A DNA stretch of 57,514 nt from Pseudoxanthomonas sp. (GCA_017745195.1 JAGHZW010000169.1:13769-71282), one strand, 5' to 3'; counted from the first letter of the stretch, positions 8,523-18,163 are shown. The notes: generated by a model from the letters alone, not told the origin. Numbers and translations are program-made.

Positions 8523-9454
8523 CAGGCAGCCTCCTCGACAGGATCGGTGGATCGCGCGGATTCGCCGGTCAGGGCGAGGAAGGCATCGGCCAGACCGGCG
8601 CGACGCACTTCAAGTCCGGACAGGGCGGGGTCCTCGGCCAGCAACCGGCGCACCACCGGCTCGGCGTGGGCCGCAATGATCTGCAGGCGGCCGTCGGCGT
8701 CCACGCGCGCCTCCTGCACGCCGGGCCACGCGCCCACCCATGCCGGCGACAGCGACGAGGCGCAGCCGATCCGGCGCTGGGCCACGCGTGCGCGCATTTC
8801 CTCCACGCTGCCCTGCGCCAGCAACCGCCCGTGGTCGATCACCATCACCCGGTCGGCCAGCGCTTCTGCCTCCTCCAGGTAGTGGGTGGTCAGCAGCACC
8901 GCGCAGCCCTGCGCGGCAAGGTCGCGGATCGCGCGCCACAGCGCCTGCCGCGCATCGATGTCCAGGCCGGTGGTCGGCTCGTCGAGGAACAGCAGCTGCG
9001 GTCGCCCGCACACGGCCATCGCGAACTGCACGCGCCGCTGCTGGCCGCCGGAGAGCCGGCCGTAGCGGCGCTCCTTCACCGCTTCCAGCCCGGCCAGGGC
9101 CAGGCATTCGTCGAGGGGGCGCGGTTGCGGGTAATAGCTGCGCGCCAGCGCGACCAGTTCGCGTACCTTCAGCGCATCGGGAATGCCCGCGGTCTGCAGC
9201 ATCACCCCGGTGCGGCGGCGTGCGTCCAGCGAACGCGGCGGCTGGCCGAACAGCTCGACGCGGCCGGCATCGGCCGACTGCAACCCGAGCAGCAGGCCGA
9301 TGGCGGTGGTCTTGCCGGCGCCGTTGGGACCGAGCAGGGCCAGCACCTGGCCGGCATGCAGTTCCAGGTCCAGGCGATCGAGCGCGAGGGTCTTGCCGTA
9401 GTGCTTGCAGGCCTGTTGCAGGCGCGCCAGCGGCGCGCGGGGTGCGGTGTCCAT
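8522..9454 (-). CDS. ABC transporter ATP-binding protein, export type
   Basis: A 310-residue ATPase partner of the downstream permease. The nucleotide-binding domain (about 10-220) has Walker A GPNGAGKTT, Q-loop LQTAG, signature LSGGQQRR, Walker B LLFLDEPTTGLD and the H-loop TTHYLEEAEALADR. The C-terminal 90 residues form the extension usual in DrrA/CcmA-like drug and lipid export ATPases. I chose the ATG of MDTAPRAPLARL. A GTG at 9496 would add 14 residues, and neither start has a strong Shine-Dalgarno. It opens the ABC-DesKR operon and is divergent from the MacA/B-like operon at 9739. The shared upstream region holds two clear inverted repeats. Confidence 0.9.
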   Translation of the reverse strand: MDTAPRAPLARLQQACKHYGKTLALDRLDLELHAGQVLALLGPNGAGKTTAIGLLLGLQSADAGRVELFGQPPRSLDARRRTGVMLQTAGIPDALKVRELVALARSYYPQPRPLDECLALAGLEAVKERRYGRLSGGQQRRVQFAMAVCGRPQLLFLDEPTTGLDIDARQALWRAIRDLAAQGCAVLLTTHYLEEAEALADRVMVIDHGRLLAQGSVEEMRARVAQRRIGCASSLSPAWVGAWPGVQEARVDADGRLQIIAAHAEPVVRRLLAEDPALSGLEVRRAGLADAFLALTGESARSTDPVEEAA

Positions 9455-9538
9455 GGCGATGCCGTCCGGGTGGGAACTCGCCACCAGTGTCTGCACCCGG
9501 CACCGGCAGTTGCAGTCGCCGCCTGCACCGAAAGCGCA

Positions 9539-9550
9539 TGACAGGTGTCA
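9539..9550. promoter_or_regulatory. palindrome TGACA-N2-TGTCA, candidate operator
   Basis: Perfect 5-bp arms TGACA and TGTCA flank GG in the spacer between the two divergent ABC operons. It lies 85 bases upstream of the ABC-DesKR ATPase ATG and 189 bases upstream of the HlyD gene. It has the size of a dimeric regulator site; the cognate protein is unknown. Confidence 0.4.
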
Positions 9551-9569
9551 CTACGTCCCGGTCGCCGGC

Positions 9570-9591
9570 CCCGGCAGGATGCGCTGCCGGG
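9570..9591. promoter_or_regulatory. 8-bp inverted repeat, operator or hairpin
   Basis: CCCGGCAG (9570-9577) and CTGCCGGG (9584-9591) are perfect inverted repeats with spacer GATGCG. No T-run follows on either strand, so a terminator is unlikely. It is between two divergent promoters, which favours a regulatory role. Confidence 0.35.
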
Positions 9592-9694
9592 AGAGCCTGT
9601 CGAAAGCCCGCGGCGCCGTTCGTCCAGGTACGGACATCCGTCGCCGCATCGACCCCCTCCCGGGGAAAGTGACTTCCGGCAACTGGCTGCCGTG

Positions 9695-9704
9695 TACCCT
9701 TGCC
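9695..9704 (+). promoter_or_regulatory. candidate -10 region of the MacA/B-like operon
   Basis: TACCCT (9695-9700) followed by TGCC lies 34 bases before the ATG of the adaptor gene. The same TAnnnT plus (T)GCC pattern recurs upstream of several other genes in this window. A possible -35 element (TGACTT at 9670-9675) has an over-long spacer of 19 bases. Confidence 0.4.
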
Positions 9705-9738
9705 GCGGACACTGGAACGGGAACCCGCAGAGAACGCA

Positions 9739-10986
9739 ATGAACGCTTCCGCTGAACTGCTCAAGGAATTGCGCCTGGAACGCAGCAAGACCCCTTCCAC
9801 CCCGCCACCGTCGCGTCGCGGGCTGTGGATCGGCCTGGGCGTGGCCGCGGCCGTGCTGCTGGCCGTCGCCGCCTGGTTGCTGCTCGGTCGCAAGCAGGCG
9901 CCGGAAGTACGCACTGCGCCGGTAGTGGCGATCTCGTCGGGTGGCGGCGCCAGCGCGTCGGTGCTCGATGCCAGCGGCTACGTCGTCGCCCGGCGCATGG
10001 CCACGGTCTCGGCCAAGGTCACCGGGCGGGTCAAGGAAGTGCTGATCGAGGAAGGCATGCGGGTGGAGGAAGGCCAGGTGCTGGCCCGCCTCGATCCGAT
10101 CGACGCCGCCGCGCAGCGGACGCTGGCCGCCTCGCAGGTCTCCGCATCGAAGAGCCAGGCCGACAGCGTGCAGGCACAGCTGGTCGACGCCGAAGCCAAT
10201 GCCAGGCGCCTGTCGCAGCTGGTCGGCCAGCAGCTGGTCTCACGCGCCCAGTACGACCAGGCCATCGCCCAGCGCGACGCACTGCGCGCGCAGCTGGCCA
10301 CCGCACAGCGCAACGCGCAGGTGGCGGGCGACCAGCTGCGCATCGCCGACCAGGGCGTGGACAACACCGTCGTGCGTGCGCCGTTCTCGGGGATTGTTAC
10401 CGCCAAGGCAGCGCAGCCCGGCGAGATCGTCTCGCCGCTGGCCACCGGCGGCTTCACCCGCACCGGCATCGGCACCATCGTCGACATGGATTCGCTGGAA
10501 GTGGAAGTGGAAGTGGGCGAGTCCTACATCGGCCGGGTGCAGCCGAAGATGCCGCTGGAGATCGTGCTCAATGCCTATCCGGACTGGCGCATCCCCGGCG
10601 AGGTGATCGCGATCATCCCCGCCGCCGACCGTGGCAAGGCCACGGTCAAGGTGCGCGTGGCGCTGAAGGAAAAGGACGCACGCATCGTCCCGGACATGGG
10701 CGTGCGGGTCAGCTTCCTGGAGGCCGCGCCGAAGCCGGGCACCGAACAGAAGCCGCAGGGCGTGCGCGTGCCCGCCGCCGCGATCGTGCAGCGCGATGGC
10801 GCCGATGTCGCCTTCGTGGTCGGCAACGAGGACGCCGTCGAGCAGCGCGCGGTCAAGACCGGCATCGCCATGGGCGGCGACCGCCAGGTACTGTCCGGGC
10901 TGAGCGCCGGCGAGACCGTGGTGCTCGAAGCCCCCGAAACCCTGGCCAACGGCGACCGCGTCCGCGTCGCCGGCGCCCAACCCTGA
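9739..10986 (+). CDS. HlyD/MacA-type periplasmic adaptor protein
   Basis: A 415-residue membrane-fusion adaptor. A short cytoplasmic tail is followed by one transmembrane anchor (about 32-50), a biotinyl-lipoyl domain, an Ala/Gln-rich helical hairpin (about 125-210), a second lipoyl half containing VVRAPFSGIVTAKAAQPGE, a beta-barrel with DSLEVEVEVGESYIGRVQP, and a membrane-proximal C-terminal domain. Such adaptors bridge an inner-membrane ABC or RND pump to an outer-membrane TolC channel. The next three genes encode an ATPase and two MacB-like permeases, so an ABC-driven tripartite pump or lipoprotein-type extractor is likely; no TolC gene is in the window. The start ATG is preceded by AGAG and gives the anchored N-terminus. 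Confidence 0.9.
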   Translation: MNASAELLKELRLERSKTPSTPPPSRRGLWIGLGVAAAVLLAVAAWLLLGRKQAPEVRTAPVVAISSGGGASASVLDASGYVVARRMATVSAKVTGRVKEVLIEEGMRVEEGQVLARLDPIDAAAQRTLAASQVSASKSQADSVQAQLVDAEANARRLSQLVGQQLVSRAQYDQAIAQRDALRAQLATAQRNAQVAGDQLRIADQGVDNTVVRAPFSGIVTAKAAQPGEIVSPLATGGFTRTGIGTIVDMDSLEVEVEVGESYIGRVQPKMPLEIVLNAYPDWRIPGEVIAIIPAADRGKATVKVRVALKEKDARIVPDMGVRVSFLEAAPKPGTEQKPQGVRVPAAAIVQRDGADVAFVVGNEDAVEQRAVKTGIAMGGDRQVLSGLSAGETVVLEAPETLANGDRVRVAGAQP

Positions 10987-11051
10987 TCCGTCCGGACCAC
11001 CACTCCGCAACACGCCACGCGGCCCCGCGCCGACCACCCGAGGAATTGCGC

Positions 11052-11741
<690 letters not shown>

Positions 11742-11756
11742 CCGGAGGACTCCGCG

Positions 11757-12914
11757 ATGAAATACCTCTCGCTCGTATGGGCGCAGCTGTTCCGCAGCAA
11801 GACGCGGACCCTGCTGACCCTACTGTCGGTGGTCACCGCCTTCCTGCTGTTCGGCATGCTCGATTCGGTCCGCGTGGCGTTCAATTCCGGCGGCAGCGTC
11901 GACGGCGCCAACCGCCTGGTCACCACCTCGCGCCTGTCGATCACCCAGAGCCTGCCGGTGCGCCTGGAGCAGCAGATCCGCACCGTGCCCGGGGTCAAGG
12001 ACGTGACCTACGCGATGTGGTTCGGCGGCATCTACCAGGATCCGAAGAACTTCTTCCCGAGCTTCTCGGTGGCGCCGAACTACTTCGACGTCTACACCAA
12101 CCTGCAGCTGCCGCCCGAGCAGCTGAAGGCGTTCCAGTCCACCCAGGCCGGCGCGGTGGTCGGTGAAACGCTGGCCAAGGAGTTCGGCTGGAAGATCGGC
12201 GACACCATCCCGATGCAGGCGACGATCTTCCCGCGCCAGGGCAGCAACGACTGGCCGGTGACCCTGGTCGGCATCTTCCGCTCCAAGGACCGGGCGGCCG
12301 CCAGCGGCGAGGAGCGCCAGCTGGTGATGAACTGGAAGTACTTCGACGAATCCAACGACTACATCAAGGGCCAGGTCAGCTGGTACACGGTCACCCTCGA
12401 CAACCCGGCCCACGCCTCGCGCGTGGCCCAGGCGATCGATGCGCTGTCGATGAACTCCGACCGCGAGACCAAGAGCCAGACCGAGTCGGCGTTCCAGCAG
12501 TCCTTCGCCAAGCAGTTCGCCGACATCGGCCTGATCGTCACCTCGATCATGGGCGCGGTGTTCTTCACCCTGCTGCTGCTGACCGGCAACACCATGGCCC
12601 AGGCGGTGCGCGAGCGGATCCCGGAACTGGCGATCCTGAAGACGCTGGGCTTCAAGGACGGGCTGGTGCTGGTGCTGGTGCTGGTCGAATCGGTGCTGCT
12701 GGTCGGACTGGGCGGCCTGCTCGGCATGGGCCTGGCACGGGTGCTGCTGCCCGGCCTGGCGAGCAAGGCGCAGGGCATGCTGCCGGCGACCATTCCGCTG
12801 CAGACCTGGATCGTGGGGCTGGTGCTGATCGTGCTGATCGGCCTGGTGGTGGGCGTGCTGCCGGCGCTGCGCGCCAAGCGGCTGAAGATCGTCGATGCGC
12901 TGGCCGGACGCTGA
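11757..12914 (+). CDS. MacB-like (FtsX-domain) ABC permease, first subunit
   Basis: A 385-residue permease with the MacB topology: TM1 (about 19-36), a large periplasmic MacB_PCD domain (about 40-255) and three C-terminal transmembrane segments forming the FtsX domain (about 260-283, 303-330, 347-370). The cytoplasmic loop [17 protein letters not shown] is the coupling helix that contacts the ATPase. GGAGG lies 9 bases before the ATG, and the preceding stop is 15 bases upstream. With the next gene it probably forms a heterodimer. Family members power TolC-dependent export or lipoprotein extraction by transmitting motion rather than by forming a channel. Confidence 0.9.
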   Translation: MKYLSLVWAQLFRSKTRTLLTLLSVVTAFLLFGMLDSVRVAFNSGGSVDGANRLVTTSRLSITQSLPVRLEQQIRTVPGVKDVTYAMWFGGIYQDPKNFFPSFSVAPNYFDVYTNLQLPPEQLKAFQSTQAGAVVGETLAKEFGWKIGDTIPMQATIFPRQGSNDWPVTLVGIFRSKDRAAASGEERQLVMNWKYFDESNDYIKGQVSWYTVTLDNPAHASRVAQAIDALSMNSDRETKSQTESAFQQSFAKQFADIGLIVTSIMGAVFFTLLLLTGNTMAQAVRERIPELAILKTLGFKDGLVLVLVLVESVLLVGLGGLLGMGLARVLLPGLASKAQGMLPATIPLQTWIVGLVLIVLIGLVVGVLPALRAKRLKIVDALAGR

Positions 12915-12926
12915 GGAGAGCCGATC

Positions 12927-14237
12927 ATGAAGAAGCAATGGCTGTGGAACCTGCTCACGATCGTGCTGCTGGTCGCGGGCCTGGTCGTATGGATCATGCT
13001 GCCCTGGCAGGGCGTGCTCGGCGTGGCGGTGGCGCTGGCGCTGTGGCTGTTCCTGACCCGCAGCGGCCGGCTGGCGCTGGCCGCCACCGGCATCGGCATC
13101 GCCAGCCTGCCGCAGCGCTGGGGCGCGTCCTCGGTCATTGTCGTGGGCATCGCCGGCGTGGTCGCGGTGCTGGTGGCGATGCTGTCGATGGGCCGCGGCT
13201 TCCAGACCACCATGGGCAGCACCGGCGACGAGACCACCGCGATCGTGCTGCGCGGCGGTTCGCAGGCCGAAACCAACTCGGTGATCATGCGCGACCAGGT
13301 GCCGCTGATCTCCAGCCTGCCCGGCATCGCCCGCGATGGCGAGGGCAAGCCGATCATCTCGCCGGAACTGTCGCAGGTGGTCAACCTGGTTTCCAAGGCC
13401 GACGGCACCGACGTCAACGCCCAGTTCCGCGGCGTCGGCGAGCAGGCCTGGGCGCTGCACGAGAAGGTGAAGATCATCGAGGGCCGCAAGTTCGGCACCG
13501 GCCTGCGCGAGATTGTCGTAGGCCAGGGTGCGCGCAGCCAGTTCCGCGACCTGGACGTGGGCAGCACGCTCAACCTCGGCAACCAGCAGTGGACCGTGGT
13601 CGGCGTATTCGCCTCCGGCGACGTGCACGATTCGGAGATCTGGACCGATGCGCAGACCCTTGCCACCACCTACAACCGCGGCGCCTGGCAGTCGGTCAAC
13701 GTGCGCACGGAGGGCAAGGCCGGCTTCGAGCAGTTCAAGGCGGCGATGGCGGCCGATCCGCGGCTCAAGCTCGATGTGGAAACCACCAAGGCCTACTTCG
13801 GCAAGCAGAGCGGCCAGCTCAACCAGCTGCTGACCATCCTCGGCACGGTGATCGGCGCGATCATGGCGGTGGGCGCGGTGTTCGGCGCGCTCAACACCAT
13901 GTACGCGGCGGTGGCCGGACGCGCGCGCGAGATCGCGACGATGCGTGCGATCGGTTTTCGCGGCCTGCCGGTGGTGGTGGCGGTGATGCTGGAGACGATG
14001 CTGCTGGCCCTGGTCGGCGGCGTGCTCGGCGGCCTGCTGGCCTGGCTGATCTTCAACGGCTACAGCGCCTCGACCATGGGCAGCAACTTCAGCGCGGTGG
14101 TGTTCCAGTTCAAGGTCACGCCCGAGCTGCTGTGGTCGGGCCTGAAGTGGGCGCTGGGGATTGGCCTGGTCGGCGGGCTGTTCCCGGCGCTGCGCGCGGC
14201 GCGACTGCCGATCACCACCGCCCTGCGCGCGCTCTGA
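12927..14237 (+). CDS. MacB-like (FtsX-domain) ABC permease, second subunit
   Basis: A 436-residue paralogue of the preceding permease. It differs by an N-terminal hydrophobic region with two extra membrane segments (about 6-46) before the standard TM near 70-87. A MacB_PCD periplasmic domain (about 90-290) and the FtsX trio of C-terminal helices follow. The loop AGRAREIATMRAIGF is the coupling helix. The gap to the first permease is 12 bases. The unequal N-termini indicate an obligate heterodimer rather than a homodimeric MacB. It ends the operon; a GC-rich hairpin follows 24 bases after the stop. Confidence 0.9.
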   Translation: MKKQWLWNLLTIVLLVAGLVVWIMLPWQGVLGVAVALALWLFLTRSGRLALAATGIGIASLPQRWGASSVIVVGIAGVVAVLVAMLSMGRGFQTTMGSTGDETTAIVLRGGSQAETNSVIMRDQVPLISSLPGIARDGEGKPIISPELSQVVNLVSKADGTDVNAQFRGVGEQAWALHEKVKIIEGRKFGTGLREIVVGQGARSQFRDLDVGSTLNLGNQQWTVVGVFASGDVHDSEIWTDAQTLATTYNRGAWQSVNVRTEGKAGFEQFKAAMAADPRLKLDVETTKAYFGKQSGQLNQLLTILGTVIGAIMAVGAVFGALNTMYAAVAGRAREIATMRAIGFRGLPVVVAVMLETMLLALVGGVLGGLLAWLIFNGYSASTMGSNFSAVVFQFKVTPELLWSGLKWALGIGLVGGLFPALRAARLPITTALRAL

Positions 14238-14261
14238 GCCACGCACGGGCGGCTTCACGCG

Positions 14262-14290
14262 GTGCCGGCTTCGCTGAACGGAGCCGGCAC
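14262..14290 (+). terminator. 9-bp hairpin after the exporter operon
   Basis: GTGCCGGCT (14262-14270) and AGCCGGCAC (14282-14290) are perfect 9-bp arms with an 11-base loop, 24 bases after the last permease stop. The sequence after it (TGTCATTA) has no T-run, so it is an atypical terminator candidate. Confidence 0.45.
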
Positions 14291-14293
14291 TGT

Positions 14294-14314
14294 CATTACC
14301 CTGTCACGGTAATG
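14294..14314. promoter_or_regulatory. palindrome CATTACC-N7-GGTAATG, candidate operator
   Basis: Perfect 7-bp arms (14294-14300 and 14308-14314) with spacer CTGTCAC, 61 bases upstream of the exported hydrolase start. It is the most AT-rich spot in this region and precedes a TACGGT (14342-14347) -10-like element, so an operator reading is more natural than a terminator. Confidence 0.45.
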
Positions 14315-14374
14315 CGGTAGAAGGACCAGCCGGTCGCGCGCTACGGTGTGGCGCCGTCGTTCCTAGCGACCGCC

Positions 14375-15544
14375 ATGTCCGCCGTTTCCATCCACGCCCC
14401 TGGCTGGCCACGAGGCCTCGTCGTGCGCCTGCTCCTGCTGGCCGGCGCCTGCCTGCTGCTGGCCGGCTTTACCCGTTCACCCGGCCTGGCCGATCCGGCC
14501 AGCGCACTCGGCGCGCGCCTGGCGGCGCCCGGCGGTGTCTCGCCGTTGCTGCCGCGCGCACGGATCGAAGCCTTGCTGGCCACCGTGCCCAACCGCAGCG
14601 GCCATGTGACGACCCCGGCCGGCGTGTCCGTGTTCTGGCGCGCGCTCGATCCGGGCGACTACCACATGCACTACGCCTGGTTGGGCCAGCACGGCGCTGA
14701 GAGCCAGCGCATGGACTACACGCTGTCGCTGCACGCGCCGGCGCACGCGCTCGCACCGCGCGGCACGGTGGTCCTGCTGCACGGCTGGATGATGGATGGC
14801 GGCTCGCTGCTACCGTGGTCGGTGGAACTGGCGCAGCGCGGCTACCGCACCATCAGCGTCGACCTGCGCAACCACGGCCGTTCCGGCACCGGCCCGTCCG
14901 GCTACGGCACGCGCGAGGCCGAAGACGTGGTCGCCGTGCTGCGCCAGCTGCGCGCGCAGGGCGAGGTGGTCGGCCCGCTGCACGTGATGGGCGTGTCCTA
15001 CGGCGCCGCCACCGCGATCTTCACCGCGCGCGACCTCGGCACCGGTGCCAGCGGCGCGCAGGTCGACGACCTGCAGCTGGGCGGGGTCGTGGCGATGGAA
15101 TCGTTCGACAACGCCGGCCGCGCGATCCGCGACATGGTCCCGCACATGCTCGCGCGCACGCCGGACACCCTCGGCGAACGCCTGTCGCGGGACTGGATGC
15201 GCTGGCGCTTCGACGCCACCACCCTGGATGGTGCGATCGCAAGCGCCGATCGCCGCCTCGGCCTGGACCTGGACCGGATCGACGTCGGCGCCGCGCTGGC
15301 GCAGGCGCCGGCCTGCGTGCTGCTGCTCCACGGCAGCGACGATGCCCACGTACCGGTCGCCCACGGCCGCGCGCTGGCCGCTGCCGCGCCGCGCGCGCGC
15401 TACCTGGAACTGGCCGGCGAAGACCACCTGAGCCTGCCGATGCGACTGGACCGGCTGGCGCCCACGGTCGAAGACTGGTTCGCGCGCACGCCGGCCAGCA
15501 ATGGCGGTGCCTGCCCGCAACCGCTGCTGCCGGGCCACGGCTGA
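14375..15544 (+). CDS. exported or membrane-anchored alpha/beta hydrolase
   Basis: A 389-residue alpha/beta-hydrolase fold protein. The N-terminus has a signal or anchor helix (about 14-32, VVRLLLLAGACLLLAG), with no clear lipobox. The oxyanion region is VVLLHGWMMDGG, the nucleophile elbow is MGVSYGAA (Ser flanked by Gly-x-Ser-x-Gly), the acid is probably Asp in LLHGSDDAHVP, and the base is His in AGEDHLSLP. Substrate is unknown; an esterase or acylase role in the envelope fits. I chose the ATG of MSAVSIHAPG; the GTG at 14348 only adds nine residues. It is monocistronic between the exporter operon and the convergent EamA pair. Confidence 0.8.
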   Translation: MSAVSIHAPGWPRGLVVRLLLLAGACLLLAGFTRSPGLADPASALGARLAAPGGVSPLLPRARIEALLATVPNRSGHVTTPAGVSVFWRALDPGDYHMHYAWLGQHGAESQRMDYTLSLHAPAHALAPRGTVVLLHGWMMDGGSLLPWSVELAQRGYRTISVDLRNHGRSGTGPSGYGTREAEDVVAVLRQLRAQGEVVGPLHVMGVSYGAATAIFTARDLGTGASGAQVDDLQLGGVVAMESFDNAGRAIRDMVPHMLARTPDTLGERLSRDWMRWRFDATTLDGAIASADRRLGLDLDRIDVGAALAQAPACVLLLHGSDDAHVPVAHGRALAAAAPRARYLELAGEDHLSLPMRLDRLAPTVEDWFARTPASNGGACPQPLLPGHG

Positions 15545-15594
15545 GCGGCGACGCGGCAGCGGTGATTTTCGCGGCCGATACGCGCGTTGCCGGC

Positions 15595-16503
15595 TCAACC
15601 GAGCGCGGCGGCCTTGCGCCGGCTGCGCCACAGCCCTTCGCCGGCGTAGATCGCCAGGCCCAGCCAGATCGCGCCGAAGCCGAGTGCGTCGGCGGCGCGG
15701 AACGGCTCGTGGAAGAACCACACGCCCAGCAGCAGCTGCAGCGTCGGCGCGATGTACTGCAACAGGCCGACCACGCTCAGCGGGATCCGGCGCACGCCGT
15801 AGGCGAAACCGACCAGCGGCACGGCGGTGACCACGCCGCCGAACACTAGCAGCAGGTCGGTGCCCAGGCCCCACTGGCTGGCGAAACCGCCGCCATGCCC
15901 TGCCTCGGCCCACAGCACCCAGGCCAGCGATGGCAGGAACAGGTACAGGCTTTCCAGGCCGAGCCCGGCCACCGGATCGACCGCGACCAGCTTGCGCACC
16001 AGTCCGTACAGGCCGAAGGACGCGGCCAGGCCCAGCGCGATCCACGGCGGCGAACCGGCGCTGAGGGTCAGCCAGGCCACGCCGGCGGCGGCGCAGCCGA
16101 CCGCGATCCACTGCAGCCGGCGCAGGCGCTCGTGCAGCACCAGCACGCCCAGCACCACGTTGACCAGCGGATTGATGAAGTAGCCCAGGCTGGTCTCGAC
16201 CACGTGGCCCGCGTTGACCGCCCAGATGTACAGGCCCCAGTTGAACGCGATCAGCACCGCGCTGGCCGCCAGCGCCGGCAGCGTGCGCGGCTGCGCGGCC
16301 ATCCGCCGCAGCCAGCCCCAGCCGTCGCGCAGCAGCAGCCAGCCGACCACCAGCAGCGCGCTCCAGATCACCCGGTGGGCCATGATCTGCATCGCCGGCA
16401 CCGCCTTGAGCAGGTGCCAGTACAGCGGGACCACGCCCCAGATGACGAAGGTGCCGGCGGTGACCGCCAGGCCGCGGCGGTCGATGCCCGCGTGCGCCGT
16501 CAT
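15595..16503 (-). CDS. rarD: RarD-type EamA/DMT permease
   Basis: A 302-residue inner-membrane transporter with ten hydrophobic segments in two EamA repeats. The N-terminal signature GTFVIWGVVPLYWHLLKAVP and the ISNPLVNV-like NPLVNVVLGVLVLHERL are characteristic of RarD proteins (chloramphenicol-sensitive RarD group). The physiological substrate of the family is not settled. Its ATG overlaps the stop of the upstream yedA-like gene by 4 bp (ATGA at 16500-16503), so the two DMT transporters are translated together. They may export related metabolites or form a pair. Confidence 0.88.
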   Translation of the reverse strand: MTAHAGIDRRGLAVTAGTFVIWGVVPLYWHLLKAVPAMQIMAHRVIWSALLVVGWLLLRDGWGWLRRMAAQPRTLPALAASAVLIAFNWGLYIWAVNAGHVVETSLGYFINPLVNVVLGVLVLHERLRRLQWIAVGCAAAGVAWLTLSAGSPPWIALGLAASFGLYGLVRKLVAVDPVAGLGLESLYLFLPSLAWVLWAEAGHGGGFASQWGLGTDLLLVFGGVVTAVPLVGFAYGVRRIPLSVVGLLQYIAPTLQLLLGVWFFHEPFRAADALGFGAIWLGLAIYAGEGLWRSRRKAAALG

Positions 16504-17402
16504 CGCCGCAGCACCCGGGCCACGGTGATCATCACCACGCCGGCCAGGATCACCGCCATCGCGCCAAGGTCGTGCGCGGTGAAGCGTTCGCCGGCCAGCC
16601 ACGCGCCCAGTGCGACCGCGATCGCCGGATTGACGTAGGCATAGCTGCTGACCAGCGCCGGGCGCACGTGGTGCAGCAGCCAGACGTAGGTGCTGAAGGC
16701 GACGATCGAACCGAACACCGCCAGGTACAGCAAGGCCAGGCTGCCGGGCACGGTCGGCAGGCCGGCGAAACCTTCGCCGCGCAGCAGGCCCACGGTCACC
16801 AGCATCGCGCCGCCGCACAGCATCTGCCCGGCAGCGGCCATGAACGGCGACGGCAGGTCGCGCCCGCGCGACCACACCGAGCCGAACGCCCAGCCCAGCG
16901 GCGCGACCAGCAGCATCACCAGCCCGGTCGGGCTGGCGTTGAGGCTGCTGCCGGCATTGAGCCAGACCACGCCGACGAAACCCACCGCAATGCCCAGCCA
17001 CTCGGCCCGGCTCGGACGCGCGCCGTAGAACACGCCGAAGAACCCCATCCACAGCGGCACCGAGGCCACCGCCACCGCGGCCAGGCCGGAGGACACGTGC
17101 TGTTCGGCCAGGACCACGCAGCCGTTGCCCAGCAGCAGGAGCAGCGCACCCATCGCGGCCAGGTTCTTCCATTGCGCACGGGTCGGCGCGGCCACCCCGC
17201 GCCAGCGCAGGAAGGCGTACATCGCGCTGCCGGCGAGCACGAAGCGCGCGCCGGACACGGCCAGCAGCGGTGGCCAGCCGCCTTCCAGTGCGAAGCGGAT
17301 TCCCAGGTAGGTCGATCCCCAGACCACGTAGACGATGGCCAGGGCGACGACGACGGCCAGGCCGGAAGCGGCGCGTGCCGGGGCCTGTGCGGATACGGAC
17401 AT
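16500..17402 (-). CDS. yedA: YedA-like drug/metabolite exporter (EamA family)
   Basis: A 300-residue, ten-TM exporter of the DMT superfamily. It aligns by eye with E. coli YedA along its length: YVVWGSTYLGIRFALE near the start, LLLLGNGCVVLAEQHVSSGL in the middle, and SSYAYVNPAIAVALGAWLAGE near the end. It is the first gene of a two-gene unit with rarD, overlapped by 4 bp. The promoter is likely in the 190-bp divergent gap, where TAGAAT is present on the minus strand. Substrate unknown; homologues export amino acids or nucleosides. Confidence 0.88.
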   Translation of the reverse strand: MSVSAQAPARAASGLAVVVALAIVYVVWGSTYLGIRFALEGGWPPLLAVSGARFVLAGSAMYAFLRWRGVAAPTRAQWKNLAAMGALLLLLGNGCVVLAEQHVSSGLAAVAVASVPLWMGFFGVFYGARPSRAEWLGIAVGFVGVVWLNAGSSLNASPTGLVMLLVAPLGWAFGSVWSRGRDLPSPFMAAAGQMLCGGAMLVTVGLLRGEGFAGLPTVPGSLALLYLAVFGSIVAFSTYVWLLHHVRPALVSSYAYVNPAIAVALGAWLAGERFTAHDLGAMAVILAGVVMITVARVLRR

Positions 17403-17592
17403 GGGGGAGGACGAGGGAAGCGGCTGCAGATTCTAATCCAGCGCCACCTGTGCCATTGCCCACGCTGCGGTTATCCAGCGTTGCACCGGCACAACGGCCG
17501 GCCTGAAGCGGTGGCAACGCCGCCCGCCAAGGCCTTCACCCGATGTGGCCCGCCGGCGCAGAATCTGGCCAGGCCCCGCGAGGAACGCCACC

Positions 17593-18162
17593 ATGCGTCC
17601 GCTCTTCCTCATTCCCCTGCTCGCCGCCCTGCTGGCTTCGCCGGTCCAGGCCGCGAACACCGTCACCGACCCGTCGCGGCCACGCAGCGTGCCCAGCGAA
17701 GGCAACGTCAGCGTCGACTGGACCGACCCCGGCCAGTTCTCCGACCTGCGCTTCAGCCACAATCGCTGGGAAGCGCAGCAGGGCGACTGGGTGACCACCC
17801 TGGCCCGACACCTGCAGCAGAGCGCCGCCGCGCGCCTGCCGGCCGGCCAGCAGATGGCGGTCACCATCACCGACATCCAGCGCGCCGGCCGCTACGAGCC
17901 ATGGATGGGCATCAACTACGCCCACGTGCGCGTGATGCGCGACGTATACCCGCCGCGGATGACGCTCAACGTGCGCATCACCGGCGCCGATGGCCAGGTC
18001 CTGGCCGAAGGCGAGCGCCGGCTGTCGGACACCAGCTACCTGCAGAGCGCCAGGCCGGGCGACACCGACAACCTGCGCTTCGAGAAGCAGATGATCGACG
18101 ACTGGGTGCGCCGCGAGCTGGTCGCGCCGTCGCAGGCGGTGGCCCGCGACGACGCGCGCTGA
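17593..18162 (+). CDS. DUF3016 family exported protein
   Basis: A 189-residue protein with a clear Sec signal peptide (MRPLFLIPLLAALLASPVQA, cleavage after the AxA near residue 20). The mature part matches DUF3016 proteins: VDWTDPGQFSDLRFSHNR, an amphipathic region, the central MGINYAHVRVMRDVYPPRM and LSDTSYLQ near the C-terminus. It is therefore periplasmic or outer-membrane associated, with unknown function. The ATG is preceded by GAGGAACGCC. The longer frame upstream has no such signals. It is convergent with the host-attachment gene, with one base between stops. Confidence 0.85.
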   Translation: MRPLFLIPLLAALLASPVQAANTVTDPSRPRSVPSEGNVSVDWTDPGQFSDLRFSHNRWEAQQGDWVTTLARHLQQSAAARLPAGQQMAVTITDIQRAGRYEPWMGINYAHVRVMRDVYPPRMTLNVRITGADGQVLAEGERRLSDTSYLQSARPGDTDNLRFEKQMIDDWVRRELVAPSQAVARDDAR

Positions 18163-18163
18163 C

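Noticed and set aside
6390-8882. 830-codon plus-strand frame across desK and the permease
   Set aside because: Gln/Arg/His-rich shadow opposite genes with clear kinase and permease motifs.
12690-12880. GTGCTG-rich runs in the permease genes as tandem repeats
   Set aside because: They simply encode Leu/Val-rich membrane helices using preferred codons.
11820-14258. 812-codon minus-strand frame opposite the MacB-like permeases
   Set aside because: Shadow of two well-supported permease genes; no motifs.
15595-17517. 640-codon frame that would fuse two transporters
   Set aside because: The upstream part is out of frame with yedA; the 4-bp overlap at 16500-16503 shows two separate genes.
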